Shown: piece by piece, positions 46,092 through 55,057 of the stretch
How positions within the stretch are numbered: the stretch's first letter is position 1
How the letters are laid out: the number at the start of each line of letters is the position of its first letter
DNA from: Corynebacterium sp.
GTDB taxonomy: Bacteria; Actinomycetota; Actinomycetes; Mycobacteriales; Mycobacteriaceae
Assembly: GCF_022712275.1 (NCBI RefSeq)
Contig: NZ_JALAGU010000047.1
Span: forward strand, 1 to 64,000
Length of the DNA stretch: 64,000 bases
Direction of reading: 5' to 3'
Program-made: the position numbers and the translations under genes
The notes under the pieces: generated by a model
What the model was told of the DNA's origin: nothing
What the model saw: only the letters and a program-made list of their open reading frames with translations
The model's database searches: none

Positions 46092-47477
46092 TCAGTCCCG
46101 GATCGCGTGGTAGGGACCGGAGTCCTTCCACTCATGGATTTCTGTGGTCGGGGCTTCGAGCTTGTCAGCCATGACCAGGTAGGTGTCCATGCGTCCGTTG
46201 AGGATGCGGGTCTTCTCGGACAGCAGATCCGGCAGACCCAGACCGATCTTCGAGAGCTCCGCCATGATCTGTTCCGGTGCCCAGTCCGCGTCAATGGTGA
46301 TCGGGATCTGGGTGTTCTGCCCCATCAACTCCAGGGTCATCGTCACCTTCTTGACGAAGATGTGGAAGTTGCCGGACAGGGTGGTCGTGCCGCCCCGGGT
46401 GTCCTGCATCAGATCGGTACCACCCGCTGCATTCGGGAACTGCACCTTCAGGTTGCCCAGGACCGTCTCGTCAGAGTCGATCCGCATCGCCTGCTTCGGC
46501 CCCTGCAGGGTGTCGATGGTCACGAAGGACATCTTCATGTTCGGGGTCATCGCGGTGGTGTCCGCCTGGATGACGAACGGGGAGCCGGTCGGAGTCCCCA
46601 TCCCGGGGACGGGCTCCGGGGGAGCGACATTCAGGCCGGGGATCTCGACGCCGAGGGCATCCAGACCACCGTCGATCTGGTCCTGGAGGTCATTGCCGTC
46701 CAGAGACGGGAGCTGCGGGGTCGGGATCTCCGGCAGCGACGGCAGGCGGGGGGTGTTGTTGCTCTGGTCCTCGCCGTCGCCCTCGTCGCCGGTGCCGTTG
46801 TCACCACCGGGCAGGCCCGGGATCGTCGGCAGCTGGAGATCCGGCAGTGCCGGCAGCTGGGCGTTGGCGTCGGGAGTGCTGGAACCCAGACCGACGGTCA
46901 GGGCAGCGACGACAGCGGCGACAGCGGCACCGGCACCACCGGCGGCCTTGGCCTGTTTCTTCGCCTTCTTCTTGTCCTTCTTGGACTGCTTCTCGGCCTT
47001 CGCGTCCTCCTTGGACTGGGGGACCCACGCCAGAGCGAGAGCGCCACCGATCACGGCGAGGAGGGTACCGATGAAGAAACCGCCGAGGTTGGACTGCGGC
47101 AGGGCGACGATACCGAGGATCATCGCGGCCACGCCGGTGAGGATGCGCCCTTCGCCACGGAACCAGGTCATCAGCCCGCAGACGATGAGCAGGATGCCGA
47201 TGACCAGTGTCGAGACGCCACCGATGGTGGAGACCTGGATCTGGATGTTCGAGACGCTGAGGGCGAGGTACGCCGGGGTGAGGATCCACGCTCCGGAGAT
47301 GATCATGAGGAGACCGGCGGCGAAAGCGCGCTGCCTACGCCAACGGGTGAACCGGCGGTTCCCCTTCTCGAGTTTCTCTGACCGGGACTCTCCGGTGGAG
47401 TCCTTCGCCGGGTCCTCAGCACCGTTCACGGGCGCGTTGGCGTCCGTCGGGGTGTCGGGGGTGGAGGCGTCGGACAT
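46092..47477 (-). CDS. DUF6114 membrane protein with extracellular C-terminal domain
   Basis: A 461-residue protein. After a polar N-terminus of about 50 residues come four hydrophobic segments typical of DUF6114 (FAAGLLMIISGAWILTPAYL; STLVIGILLIVCGLMTW; GVAAMILGIVAL; GGFFIGTLLAVIGGALALAW). Then follows a Lys-rich cytosolic loop (KKDKKKAKKQAKAA) and a further hydrophobic segment (GAAVAAVVAALTVGLG). The remaining about 250 residues are a Pro/Leu-rich stalk (LPSLPEIPTPQLPSLDG) and a beta-rich domain that includes TTTLSGNFHIFVKKVTMTLE. ATG 47477 overlaps the DUF6230 stop by one base, so the two are coupled. Function unknown. The long exterior extension is unlike the short Streptomyces-type DUF6114 proteins as I know them. 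Confidence 0.75.
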   Translation of the reverse strand: MSDASTPDTPTDANAPVNGAEDPAKDSTGESRSEKLEKGNRRFTRWRRQRAFAAGLLMIISGAWILTPAYLALSVSNIQIQVSTIGGVSTLVIGILLIVCGLMTWFRGEGRILTGVAAMILGIVALPQSNLGGFFIGTLLAVIGGALALAWVPQSKEDAKAEKQSKKDKKKAKKQAKAAGGAGAAVAAVVAALTVGLGSSTPDANAQLPALPDLQLPTIPGLPGGDNGTGDEGDGEDQSNNTPRLPSLPEIPTPQLPSLDGNDLQDQIDGGLDALGVEIPGLNVAPPEPVPGMGTPTGSPFVIQADTTAMTPNMKMSFVTIDTLQGPKQAMRIDSDETVLGNLKVQFPNAAGGTDLMQDTRGGTTTLSGNFHIFVKKVTMTLELMGQNTQIPITIDADWAPEQIMAELSKIGLGLPDLLSEKTRILNGRMDTYLVMADKLEAPTTEIHEWKDSGPYHAIRD

Positions 47478-48046
47478 CAGCAGTCGGCCTTGTCCGCATC
47501 GACGACGGACACCTGGGAACCGGCGGCGGTGAGCTCGTCGGCAGCGATCGAGGTGGCCTTGATCTTCTGGTCGAAGGCGTGGATCGTGTCGGCGGCGATA
47601 CCCCACTGGCCGGCGCCGGCACTGTCGTCGAGCTGGGAGGCGTCCACACCGATCTGCGGGTTGGTGAGGGTCATGCCACCGTTGAGGCCGGGGGCACCGA
47701 TGACGAGATTGTCGGCGCTGAAGTTCTGGCCCGGGACCTTCATCTGGAACTTCTTCTCACCGAGGCCCGGGAGCTTGATCGGGGCGGCCATGCACAGGTC
47801 GGTGACCTTGGCCTTGTTGAATTTCAGCTTCGCGACGGCGACGTCGCCGCCCTCGAGCTTGTCGTTGCCGACGAAGATGGCGACACCTTCACCGTCGAGG
47901 CCGGTGACAGTCTGTGAGAAGATGGTGTTGGACAGTGCCAGGTTGGCGGAGATACCGCCTTGGGCGACGGCGACGCCCATGCCGCCGGTGGCCAGGAGTC
48001 CGACGGCGAGAATGCCGGCGAAGCGCTTGCCCTTGATATGTCCCAT
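47477..48046 (-). CDS. DUF6230 family secreted protein
   Basis: A 189-residue protein with an N-terminal hydrophobic segment (KRFAGILAVGLLATGGMGVA) and a beta-rich exported part: ISANLALSNTIFSQTVTGLD, VAKLKFNKAKVTDLCMAAPI, and a C-terminal Cys (DADKADC), giving a likely disulfide with the Cys in DLCM. This pattern matches DUF6230 (called cholesterol esterase-like in some annotations, without activity evidence). It is always found in front of DUF6114 in Actinobacteria that I know. ATG 48046 has GGAGG upstream. It likely works with the DUF6114 protein at the membrane; the job is unknown. Confidence 0.78.
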   Translation of the reverse strand: MGHIKGKRFAGILAVGLLATGGMGVAVAQGGISANLALSNTIFSQTVTGLDGEGVAIFVGNDKLEGGDVAVAKLKFNKAKVTDLCMAAPIKLPGLGEKKFQMKVPGQNFSADNLVIGAPGLNGGMTLTNPQIGVDASQLDDSAGAGQWGIAADTIHAFDQKIKATSIAADELTAAGSQVSVVDADKADC

Positions 48047-48177
48047 TGTGTTTCCTCCGTAGACGCCCCGTCGGCGTCCGTCAGTATGGTGTCGGCGGTC
48101 AGTCCGCCTCGTCCTGTCCGGATCATCCTAGCGCTCCGCAACGTTTTTCTTGCGCAATGTGGATATTTTCCCCGTAA

Positions 48178-49365
48178 CTATCGGCGGACGGTGCGCTGAC
48201 CTGCCCGGATCGTGAGCATCAGTGCGAGGATCTGTATCCCCGTCAACGCCAGAACCAGGGGAATCCATCCCAGGTCGAAGACATGGCCGAGACTCCAGCC
48301 CAGGATCGACGACCCAAGGTAGTAGCTCATCACGTAGGTGGAGGACGCTTCGGCCCGGTCACCCTCTGCCCGTGCCCCGACCAGCGAGGACGCTGTGGAG
48401 TGGGCGGCAAAGAAGCTCGCGGTGAAGATCAGGACGCCGACGACGGTGACCCACAGGTTCGGGACCAGGGCGATGAGCAGTCCGACCACCGAGAGGAAGG
48501 ATGCCCCGGTGAGTACCTGTCCAGACCCGTATTTCGTCGCCAGCGCCCCGGCCCGTGCCGACGACCAGGTGCCGGAGAGGTACAGCAGGAACACCATCCC
48601 GGCCCACAGTTCCGAGAGCCCGAACCGGTCGGTGAGGCGGAACCCGAGGTAGTTGTACAGCGAGACGAAGACTCCCATGAGAAGGAACGGCAGGATGAAC
48701 AGCGGTACCAGTCGGGGGTTGCTCCAGTGCCGGCGGAAAGCGTTGATCTCGTGACGCAGGGTGATCTTCTTCGGGGTGAAGTTGCGCTGTGCGGGCAGGG
48801 CCCAGGCGCACACGACGGCGAGCAGGAAGGCAACGGCCGCGCCGGCAAGTGTCGCGCCACGCCAGTCGGTGATCTCCAGGAACCAGGAGGGGATGAGGCG
48901 TCCGAGCAGGCCGCCGAGGGTGGTGCCGGCAATGTAGAGGCCCATCACGCGGCCCAGGTGGTTGGGGTGGATCTCCTCGGCGAGGAAGGTCATCGTCACG
49001 GCCGGTACCCCGGCCACGGCGATGCCCTGCAGGGCACGCAGAGCGATCAGGGATCCGATACCGGGAGCCAGGCAGAGCACCAGGCTGAGCACGGTGGCGG
49101 CGAGGACGGAGACCTGGAGGACGCGGCGGCGTCCCACCCGTTCGGAGATGATGCTCACCGGCACGACGGCGACGGCGAGCAGTCCGGTCGTCGCCGAGAC
49201 GGTCAGCGCGGCGGTGGTGGGGGAGACGTGCAGATTCTCGCTGATCGAGGGCAGCAGTGCCTGGGTGAGGTACATGGCGTTGAAGGACGCCAGGCCGGCC
49301 GTCGCTGCGGCGACCATGACGCGCCGGTAGCCGGGGTCGCCGGGGGAGAGTCCTGTCTCAGTCAT
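48178..49365 (-). CDS. MFS transporter (YnfM/arabinose-efflux-like)
   Basis: A 395-residue major facilitator with twelve predicted helices. Features: SISENLHVSPTTAALTVSAT, the cytosolic loop motif SERVGRRRVLQ between helices 2 and 3, and RALQGIAVAGVPAVTMTFLA in helix 4. It resembles YnfM-type efflux proteins that export small molecules. It is divergent from the LysR regulator at 49431 (65 bp between starts), which most likely controls it. ATG 49365 was preferred to the earlier ATG at 49407 because the first helix follows directly and the earlier part would intrude into the lysR promoter. Confidence 0.88.
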   Translation of the reverse strand: MTETGLSPGDPGYRRVMVAAATAGLASFNAMYLTQALLPSISENLHVSPTTAALTVSATTGLLAVAVVPVSIISERVGRRRVLQVSVLAATVLSLVLCLAPGIGSLIALRALQGIAVAGVPAVTMTFLAEEIHPNHLGRVMGLYIAGTTLGGLLGRLIPSWFLEITDWRGATLAGAAVAFLLAVVCAWALPAQRNFTPKKITLRHEINAFRRHWSNPRLVPLFILPFLLMGVFVSLYNYLGFRLTDRFGLSELWAGMVFLLYLSGTWSSARAGALATKYGSGQVLTGASFLSVVGLLIALVPNLWVTVVGVLIFTASFFAAHSTASSLVGARAEGDRAEASSTYVMSYYLGSSILGWSLGHVFDLGWIPLVLALTGIQILALMLTIRAGQRTVRR

Positions 49366-49430
49366 GGATCCCATGGTGCACCGCGGGTTTTCCTCCACAA
49401 AATGCAACAGACACAGGATACTGTCCCGTT

Positions 49431-50357
49431 ATGCGCATTGATGATCTGGGATGGTTCCTCGACCTCGTGGAGACCGAGAGTATGGCGGACACCGCCGCGG
49501 CCACCGGCCTGAGCCAGTCCTCCCTGTCCCGTCGGCTCGCCGGACTGGAGGCCGAGGTCGGTACCGGCCTCTTCGACCGGCGGGGACGCACCCTCGTGCT
49601 CAACCACCGGGGCGAGATCCTTGCGGCGGCCGCGCGGCGCACCCGCGACACCTGGTGGGACGGTGTCGAGGAGGTCCGCCGGGCCGTCGACCCGGAACGA
49701 GGCACCGTCCGTCTGGCATTCATGCACTCGCTGGGCACCTGGATGGTCCCCGACCTGCTGCGGTCCTGGCGTGCGGAGCATCCCACGGTCCGCTTCGAGC
49801 TGGTCCAGGGCGCGGCCCGCGAGCTCATCGACCGCGTGGTGGAAGGTGCGTCCGACCTCGCACTCGTCGGTCCGGAGCCGGTCGGTCAGATCCGCGCCGG
49901 TCAGGTGCGGTGGCAGGAACTGGCCCAGCAGGGCCTCGGACTGGCGGTCCCGGAGGGCCATCCGTTGTCGGTGGACACGGCGGGGCGACCCCGTACCACC
50001 ATCGCCCTGGGCGAGGCGCGGGACGAGCGCTTCATCGCGATGCTGGAGGGCTTCGGCACCCGGATGATCCTCGACCAGCTCAGTGAGGACGCCGGCTTCC
50101 GCCCTACCCTGGTCTTCGAGTCGATGGAGCTGACTACGGTGGCGGGACTCGTCTCGGCAGGGCTGGGTGTGGCCCTGCTGCCGCTGGACGACCCCAACCT
50201 GCAGTTGCCCGAGATGCAGGTTATTCCGCTGGACACCGGCCGACGTCGCGAACTCGGTGTCGTGTGGTCAGCGCACGGTACACCGGCCCCACCGGTTGCG
50301 GCGTTCCTGGATTTCGTGGTGGGTGGTGTGACCGGTGGGGTCAGTGCCGGGCGGTGA
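49431..50357 (+). CDS. LysR-family transcriptional regulator
   Basis: A 308-residue regulator. The N-terminal winged helix (DDLGWFLDLVETESMADTAA, then ATGLSQSSLSRRLAGLEAEV and LFDRRGRTLVLNHRG) is typical LysR. The C-terminal two-lobe effector domain follows (GTVRLAFMHSLGTWMVPDLL; VAGLVSAGLGVALLPLDD). It is divergent from the MFS gene, the classic layout for an effector-driven efflux switch. The 3' end overlaps the stop of the DUF3054 gene on the other strand by 17 bp. Ligand unknown. Confidence 0.92.
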   Translation: MRIDDLGWFLDLVETESMADTAAATGLSQSSLSRRLAGLEAEVGTGLFDRRGRTLVLNHRGEILAAAARRTRDTWWDGVEEVRRAVDPERGTVRLAFMHSLGTWMVPDLLRSWRAEHPTVRFELVQGAARELIDRVVEGASDLALVGPEPVGQIRAGQVRWQELAQQGLGLAVPEGHPLSVDTAGRPRTTIALGEARDERFIAMLEGFGTRMILDQLSEDAGFRPTLVFESMELTTVAGLVSAGLGVALLPLDDPNLQLPEMQVIPLDTGRRRELGVVWSAHGTPAPPVAAFLDFVVGGVTGGVSAGR

Positions 50358-50766
50358 CCCGGGATATCACGACGCGCCACCCGATGAGCAGCACGATGAG
50401 CATCACCGCGGCGACGATCATGAAGGACCAGTGCGGGATCTCCGAATGGCGCAGCGCCCAGAAGAGCATGCCGACAACCCAGGTGACCCCGACGATGACC
50501 CAGCCGGAACCGGGGGCCGGATGGATGCGTCCCGCAACGAGAAGGCCCCAGACCAGGGCTACGCCGATGAGGAAGGGCCAGGTCGTGTCGAGCCAGCCGG
50601 TGAAGGACAGCGGCAGGTCATCGGAGTTGTGCGCGATCCGGGCCAGGAGAGCGAAGACCAGGACGGCGATCACGTCGGCGATGATGGCGTTGCGGGTGCT
50701 GAGCCCTGCCGTGGCGGAGGTCGGACCGACGGGCTCGGTGGTGCTTCCGGCGTCTCTGTTGGACAT
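50341..50766 (-). CDS. DUF3054 membrane protein
   Basis: A 141-residue protein with four hydrophobic segments (NAIIADVIAVLVFALLARIA; TTWPFLIGVALVWGLLVAGR; GWVIVGVTWVVGMLFWAL; MIVAAVMLIVLLIGWRVVIS). The motif RIAHNSDDLP after helix 1 fits DUF3054, an actinobacterial family of unknown function. It follows the YbhN-like gene after a 9-bp gap, so is probably the last member of the minus-strand operon that starts at trmB or mmpL. Confidence 0.83.
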   Translation of the reverse strand: MSNRDAGSTTEPVGPTSATAGLSTRNAIIADVIAVLVFALLARIAHNSDDLPLSFTGWLDTTWPFLIGVALVWGLLVAGRIHPAPGSGWVIVGVTWVVGMLFWALRHSEIPHWSFMIVAAVMLIVLLIGWRVVISRVTARH

Positions 50767-50775
50767 GCCGACAGT

Positions 50776-51960
50776 CTAGTTCGACGGAGGCCGGGCCGTG
50801 TCCTTACCGTCTGCACCGGGGGAGTCGCTCTCACCCCGCGCCGCCGTCCCGCTGGCGATCTGGCGCAGCGTGGGGGAGTGCTGGGTATCCACCGAGTCAC
50901 GGACGAAGTTCCAGAGGAACACCAGCCAACCGATGATCGCCAGGCCGAGGAAGCTGATCATGCGGAAGACGATCACCGCTGCCAGAGCCTTCGCCGAGCC
51001 CATCTGTGCCGCACCGACGAGCATGCCCACCAGGGCGGCGTCCACCGGTCCCAGACCACCGGGGGTGATCTGGGCCTGGCCGACGAGCTTCGCGGTGATG
51101 AACGCGAGCACCACGCCGGCGATGGACGGGGTCGCACCGACCGCGTGGACGCAGAACAGCAGGCACAGGATCTCGGTGACCCAGTTGAGCAGCGACAGGA
51201 TGACCGACCACAGCAGTTTCGTGGGGGGAAGCTCCACGGCGCTGAGCTGGTCGGAGAAGCCACGGATCTTGTCGTGCCAGCGGCCCTCCGGCGCCTTGCG
51301 CTTCCGGTTGAACCAGGTCAGGACGCGCAACAGGCCGGACTCGACCTTCTGCGGATGCTTCGCGACCCAGTTCATGCCCCAGGCGAGCAGGCACAGGATG
51401 ACCAGGGTGAAGGCCATGGAGTACGGGTGGACGTCGGCGCTGAGGAAGAACATCGCGCCGAAGCCGAGGATCGCCATGCCTGCGCCGGCCAGCGCGCCGG
51501 ACAGCACCATGTACCAGCTGGCGATGACCGGGGTGGCACCCCATTTGAGCTGTTCACGGAAGATCATCGCCGCCGAGATCGCCGGGCCACCGGGGAAGGT
51601 CGCCGACCAGGCGTTCGCCGAGAGCCCGAGGGCGTTGGCGGTCGTGCGCTTCACCTTCACGCCGGCAGACCGGAGCAGGACGACCATCACCTCGGCCTGG
51701 GCGATCATGGCCAGGGCCATCGCCACGCAGGCGGCGACGACGTACCAGTTGTTCGCCTTCTTGATGGCCTCCCAGCCGTCGTAGAAGAGGTGGTAGTGGC
51801 CGCGGGCGGCGAAGGCGATGATGACGAGAAGTGCGAGTGTCAACAGTGCGCGGACACGGAAGTCCTTCATGAACAGCCTGAGGCGCTTCCAGCTGGAGGT
51901 CTCCCGGACGATGATGCCGTGTGAGTCCTCCAGGTGATCCGGCGTCTCTTCAGCGGCCAC
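50776..51960 (-). CDS. YbhN/UPF0104-like membrane protein (lysylphosphatidylglycerol synthase TM family)
   Basis: A 394-residue polytopic protein with about eight hydrophobic segments. Family signs are SANAWSATFPGGPAISAAMI (the conserved N-x-x-x-P-G-G-x-x-x motif), NWVTEILCLLFCVHAVGATP, and TPGGLGPVDAALVGMLVGAA near the end (P-G-G-x-G-x-x-E/D). These proteins are often next to glycosyltransferase or lipid-transport genes and are thought to move or flip lipids. GTG 51960 was chosen because AGGAAGG lies 9 nt upstream, inside the last codons of mmpL. It is coupled to the MmpL transporter, so an envelope-lipid role is plausible. Confidence 0.82.
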   Translation of the reverse strand: MAAEETPDHLEDSHGIIVRETSSWKRLRLFMKDFRVRALLTLALLVIIAFAARGHYHLFYDGWEAIKKANNWYVVAACVAMALAMIAQAEVMVVLLRSAGVKVKRTTANALGLSANAWSATFPGGPAISAAMIFREQLKWGATPVIASWYMVLSGALAGAGMAILGFGAMFFLSADVHPYSMAFTLVILCLLAWGMNWVAKHPQKVESGLLRVLTWFNRKRKAPEGRWHDKIRGFSDQLSAVELPPTKLLWSVILSLLNWVTEILCLLFCVHAVGATPSIAGVVLAFITAKLVGQAQITPGGLGPVDAALVGMLVGAAQMGSAKALAAVIVFRMISFLGLAIIGWLVFLWNFVRDSVDTQHSPTLRQIASGTAARGESDSPGADGKDTARPPSN

Positions 51961-51964
51961 AGGG

Positions 51965-54349
51965 TCAGCCCTTCCTGTCGTTGCGTCGGTCGCGTTCCAG
52001 CCGGGCCATGAGCTCGGCGAAGGGGACGGGGCCGTCCTCGTGGGCGCCGGACTCGTGGACCTCTGACGCGGAGGGTGCCGGGTCTGCGTCACCGTTTCCG
52101 GCATCCGTCGCCACGGAGACGGCAGAAGTGTGACGCAAACTCCGCTCGGAGCCCTCGCCAGCGGACTGCCGGTTGTCCGCTGCGTCGAACTCCGGGGCGG
52201 TCGAGGCGTCCACCCCCTCGAGCCGCTCATTGTGCCCGATCTTCTCCGAGATCCGGGTGACCCACGCCGGAGCCCACCAGCAGTCCTCGCGCAGCAGCGC
52301 CATCAGGGCGGGCACCAGCAGCATACGGATGATCGTGGCGTCGATGACCAGGGCAGCGATCATGCCGAAGGCGATGTACTTCATCATCACGATCGACGAG
52401 AACCCGAACGCGCCGCAGACCACGATCATGATCGCGGCCGCGGCGGTGATGATCCCGCCGGTCGTCGCCGTGCCGAAGCGGATCGCCTCCTTCGTCGTCG
52501 CCCCGTGGGCTCTGGCCTCCACCATTCTCGAGACCAGGAAGACCTCGTAGTCCGTGGACAGTCCGTAGATGATCGCCACGATGAGGACCAGCACCGGACT
52601 CATCAGCGGACCCGGCGAGAAGTTGAACAGGTCCGCACCGAAGCCGTCGACGAACATCCAGGTGAGGATGCCGAGGGTGGCACCGGTGCCGAGCAGATTC
52701 ATGATCACGGCCTTCGCCGGCAGGATCACCGAACCGAAGACCAGAGACAGCAGGATGAAGGTCGCGACGATGATGTACAGCAGCATCCACGGCAGCTTGT
52801 CGAACAGTGCGTCGATCGACTCGACCTCCATCGCCGGAGTGCCGGCGACCAGCACCTCCGCCCCGTCGACGGAGATGTCGCGCAGCTCGTTGACGATGCG
52901 GTCATTGTCGTCCCGGTCGGCGATACCGGCGGAGAGCACCGTCACCCCGTCCTTCGTGGGCTGGGTGACCTGGAACTGGCCGGTGAGCCCCTCGACCGCG
53001 TTGGCCTGCTGATACACCTGGCCGACCGCGGAGGCACCGTCGTCCTGCCGGATGACGAGCTTGACCGGGTCGGTGCGCAGCTCGGGGAAGTTCCCGTCGA
53101 AGTGGTTCTGGGCGACGCGGGTGGTGTCGTCCGGCGGCAGGAAGGTCTCGTTGATGCCGCCGAACTTCACCCCGCCCAGTGGGATGGTCAGCAGCAGCAG
53201 GACGCCCACCAGGCCCACGGTGAGGACCTTGGCGTGCCGCATCGCGAACGCGGGGACGCGTCCCCACCAGGAGTTGACCGTGTCCTCCTTCGTCCGGCCA
53301 CGGCGGAACAGTGTCCACTTGTCGATGTTCTGGCCGAGCAGTGCGAAGACACTCGGCAGCACGATCACGCTGAGCAGGGCGGCCAGTCCGACCGCGGAGA
53401 TCGCGCCGTAGGCCACGGACTTCAGGAAGGCCTGCGGGAACAGCAGCAGACTCGACAGGGCCACGGCCACCATCAGGGCGGAGAAGACCACCGTCTTTCC
53501 GGCGGACGCGGTGGTGTTGCGCACCGCCGTGCGGACGTCGCGTCCTTCGGCTAGTTCCTCCCGGTAGCGGGAGACCATGAACAGGCCGTAGTCGATCGCC
53601 AGGCCCAGACCCAGCAGCGTCACCACCGACTGGGCGAAGGTGTTGACCATGGTGATGTCGGCGAGCAGGGAGAGCACACCCATCGACCCGAGGATCGACA
53701 GCACACCGACGAGCAGCGGCATACAGGCCGCGACGACCGAACCGAAGACGAGGATGAGCAGCAGGGCGACCGCCGGCAGGCCGATGACCTCGGCGCGGGC
53801 GATGTCGTCGCTCATACCGGTGTCGAGGGCGCCGGAGACAGCCGTGGCACCGGCGACCTCCACGGTCGCCCCGGGCACCTCGATGGAGTGCAGGGCGTCC
53901 TCGATCTCCCGGTAGTTCTTCAGGACCTCGTCCTCGACGCCCTGCAGAGACACCGAGGCGAAGGCGGCGGAGCCGTCGTCGGTGATCAGCTGGGCCTGCT
54001 GGCTGTCGAAGTAGCTGAGGGTCTGGCGGACCTGGTCCGGGTGGGACGAGGAGATCGCGTTGAGCTGGCGGGTGAAGTCGGTGCGCACCTCCTCCGAGCT
54101 GAGGTCGACGTCCGGGTTGTCCCGGGTGACCAGCAGGATGACGTCGCCGGAGGCGTCGCGTCCGAAGACGTCCTGCTCGATCTGGGCGGCGCGGGTGGAC
54201 TCACTGTGCGGGTCGTCCCAGCCCTCGGAACTCATCCGGTCACCGAGCTTCGTCCCGAGCAGCAGGTACAGCAGCGCGATCACCGCGACGACGATGACCG
54301 GAACCACCCGCCGCCAGCGGTAGGCGGCGTCTCCCCATCTGGTGAACAT
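51965..54349 (-). CDS. MmpL-family (RND) envelope lipid transporter
   Basis: A 794-residue RND-type transporter with two repeats, each with a large loop after the first helix (about 40-180 and 420-530) and clusters of five or six helices. Motifs include GLGLAIDYGLFMVSRYREEL (proton-relay D-Y pair in helix 4), the second copy IIYGLSTDYEVFLVSRMVEA, and the C-terminal polar tail of about 90 residues. It begins MFTRWGDAAYRWRRVVPVI. CmpL/MmpL3-like proteins flip trehalose monomycolate or related lipids out, and a CmpL lies near this locus in C. glutamicum. This one may be that homolog; substrate is inferred. Confidence 0.88.
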   Translation of the reverse strand: MFTRWGDAAYRWRRVVPVIVVAVIALLYLLLGTKLGDRMSSEGWDDPHSESTRAAQIEQDVFGRDASGDVILLVTRDNPDVDLSSEEVRTDFTRQLNAISSSHPDQVRQTLSYFDSQQAQLITDDGSAAFASVSLQGVEDEVLKNYREIEDALHSIEVPGATVEVAGATAVSGALDTGMSDDIARAEVIGLPAVALLLILVFGSVVAACMPLLVGVLSILGSMGVLSLLADITMVNTFAQSVVTLLGLGLAIDYGLFMVSRYREELAEGRDVRTAVRNTTASAGKTVVFSALMVAVALSSLLLFPQAFLKSVAYGAISAVGLAALLSVIVLPSVFALLGQNIDKWTLFRRGRTKEDTVNSWWGRVPAFAMRHAKVLTVGLVGVLLLLTIPLGGVKFGGINETFLPPDDTTRVAQNHFDGNFPELRTDPVKLVIRQDDGASAVGQVYQQANAVEGLTGQFQVTQPTKDGVTVLSAGIADRDDNDRIVNELRDISVDGAEVLVAGTPAMEVESIDALFDKLPWMLLYIIVATFILLSLVFGSVILPAKAVIMNLLGTGATLGILTWMFVDGFGADLFNFSPGPLMSPVLVLIVAIIYGLSTDYEVFLVSRMVEARAHGATTKEAIRFGTATTGGIITAAAAIMIVVCGAFGFSSIVMMKYIAFGMIAALVIDATIIRMLLVPALMALLREDCWWAPAWVTRISEKIGHNERLEGVDASTAPEFDAADNRQSAGEGSERSLRHTSAVSVATDAGNGDADPAPSASEVHESGAHEDGPVPFAELMARLERDRRNDRKG

Positions 54350-54391
54350 CGTGGAATCCTTTCGCGAAAGTCCGTAAGTGGCCGGAGAAGA

Positions 54392-55057
54392 TCAGCCGAG
54401 CAGGGTGCTGAGGGAACGGAAGGGCTGGAGCCAGGCACCGCCGTCAGGCAGGGTGTCGAGACTGATCCGCGGCAGCGGCTCACGGAAGACACCCTCGATG
54501 TCCTCCAGGTCCACGAACTCGAGGACGGGGTTGTCGACCGCCCAGTGGGCGTGCTCCCGGAAACCGAGGACGGTCACCGGGATCTCGTCGGCGAGCTCTT
54601 CGAGCAGGTCGCGGAAGTTGCGGCCGTCGGCGCTGGCTACGACGAGCCCGTCGAGGACGCCCTCGGCGTGGCGACGCCGGATGTGGTCCAGCATGTCCGG
54701 GTCGACATCGGAATCGTCACTGGTCTTCGGTTTGGCGAAGACGGCGAAACCGACATTGCGCAGGGCGTCGACCCAGCCGCGGACCTGGTCGGCGGAGCCG
54801 GGGGCGATGTTGGTGAACACCGTCGCCTCGGGTTCGGGGGCGAGAGCCTCGTCATCATCGCCACGGAACTCCTCGGCGATGTCGGTGGCCAGGCCGATGA
54901 GCCAACGGCCCACCGCGTCGAACCGGGGCCGGTGGGCGGCGGTCGGCCGGGATCCCAGGAGCGAACCGAGGCCCATGTCGATGTTCGGGGCGTCCCACAC
55001 GAGCAGGACGACCGGACGGCGCTCCGGTGCCTCCGAGTAGGAGAAGGTGGCACCCAT
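54392..55057 (-). CDS. NYN domain protein (putative PIN-like nuclease)
   Basis: A 221-residue NYN/PIN-fold protein. Acidic active-site residues appear at VVLLVWDAPNIDMGLGSLLG (D-x-x-N-x-D), DVDPDMLDHIRRRH, and GLVVASADGRNFRDLLEELA (D-G-x-x-F). NYN proteins are RNA-acting nucleases. Its ATG (55057) overlaps the last base of the trmB stop, making a trmB-NYN pair found widely in corynebacteria. It may act on tRNA or mRNA; target unknown. Confidence 0.85.
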   Translation of the reverse strand: MGATFSYSEAPERRPVVLLVWDAPNIDMGLGSLLGSRPTAAHRPRFDAVGRWLIGLATDIAEEFRGDDDEALAPEPEATVFTNIAPGSADQVRGWVDALRNVGFAVFAKPKTSDDSDVDPDMLDHIRRRHAEGVLDGLVVASADGRNFRDLLEELADEIPVTVLGFREHAHWAVDNPVLEFVDLEDIEGVFREPLPRISLDTLPDGGAWLQPFRSLSTLLG

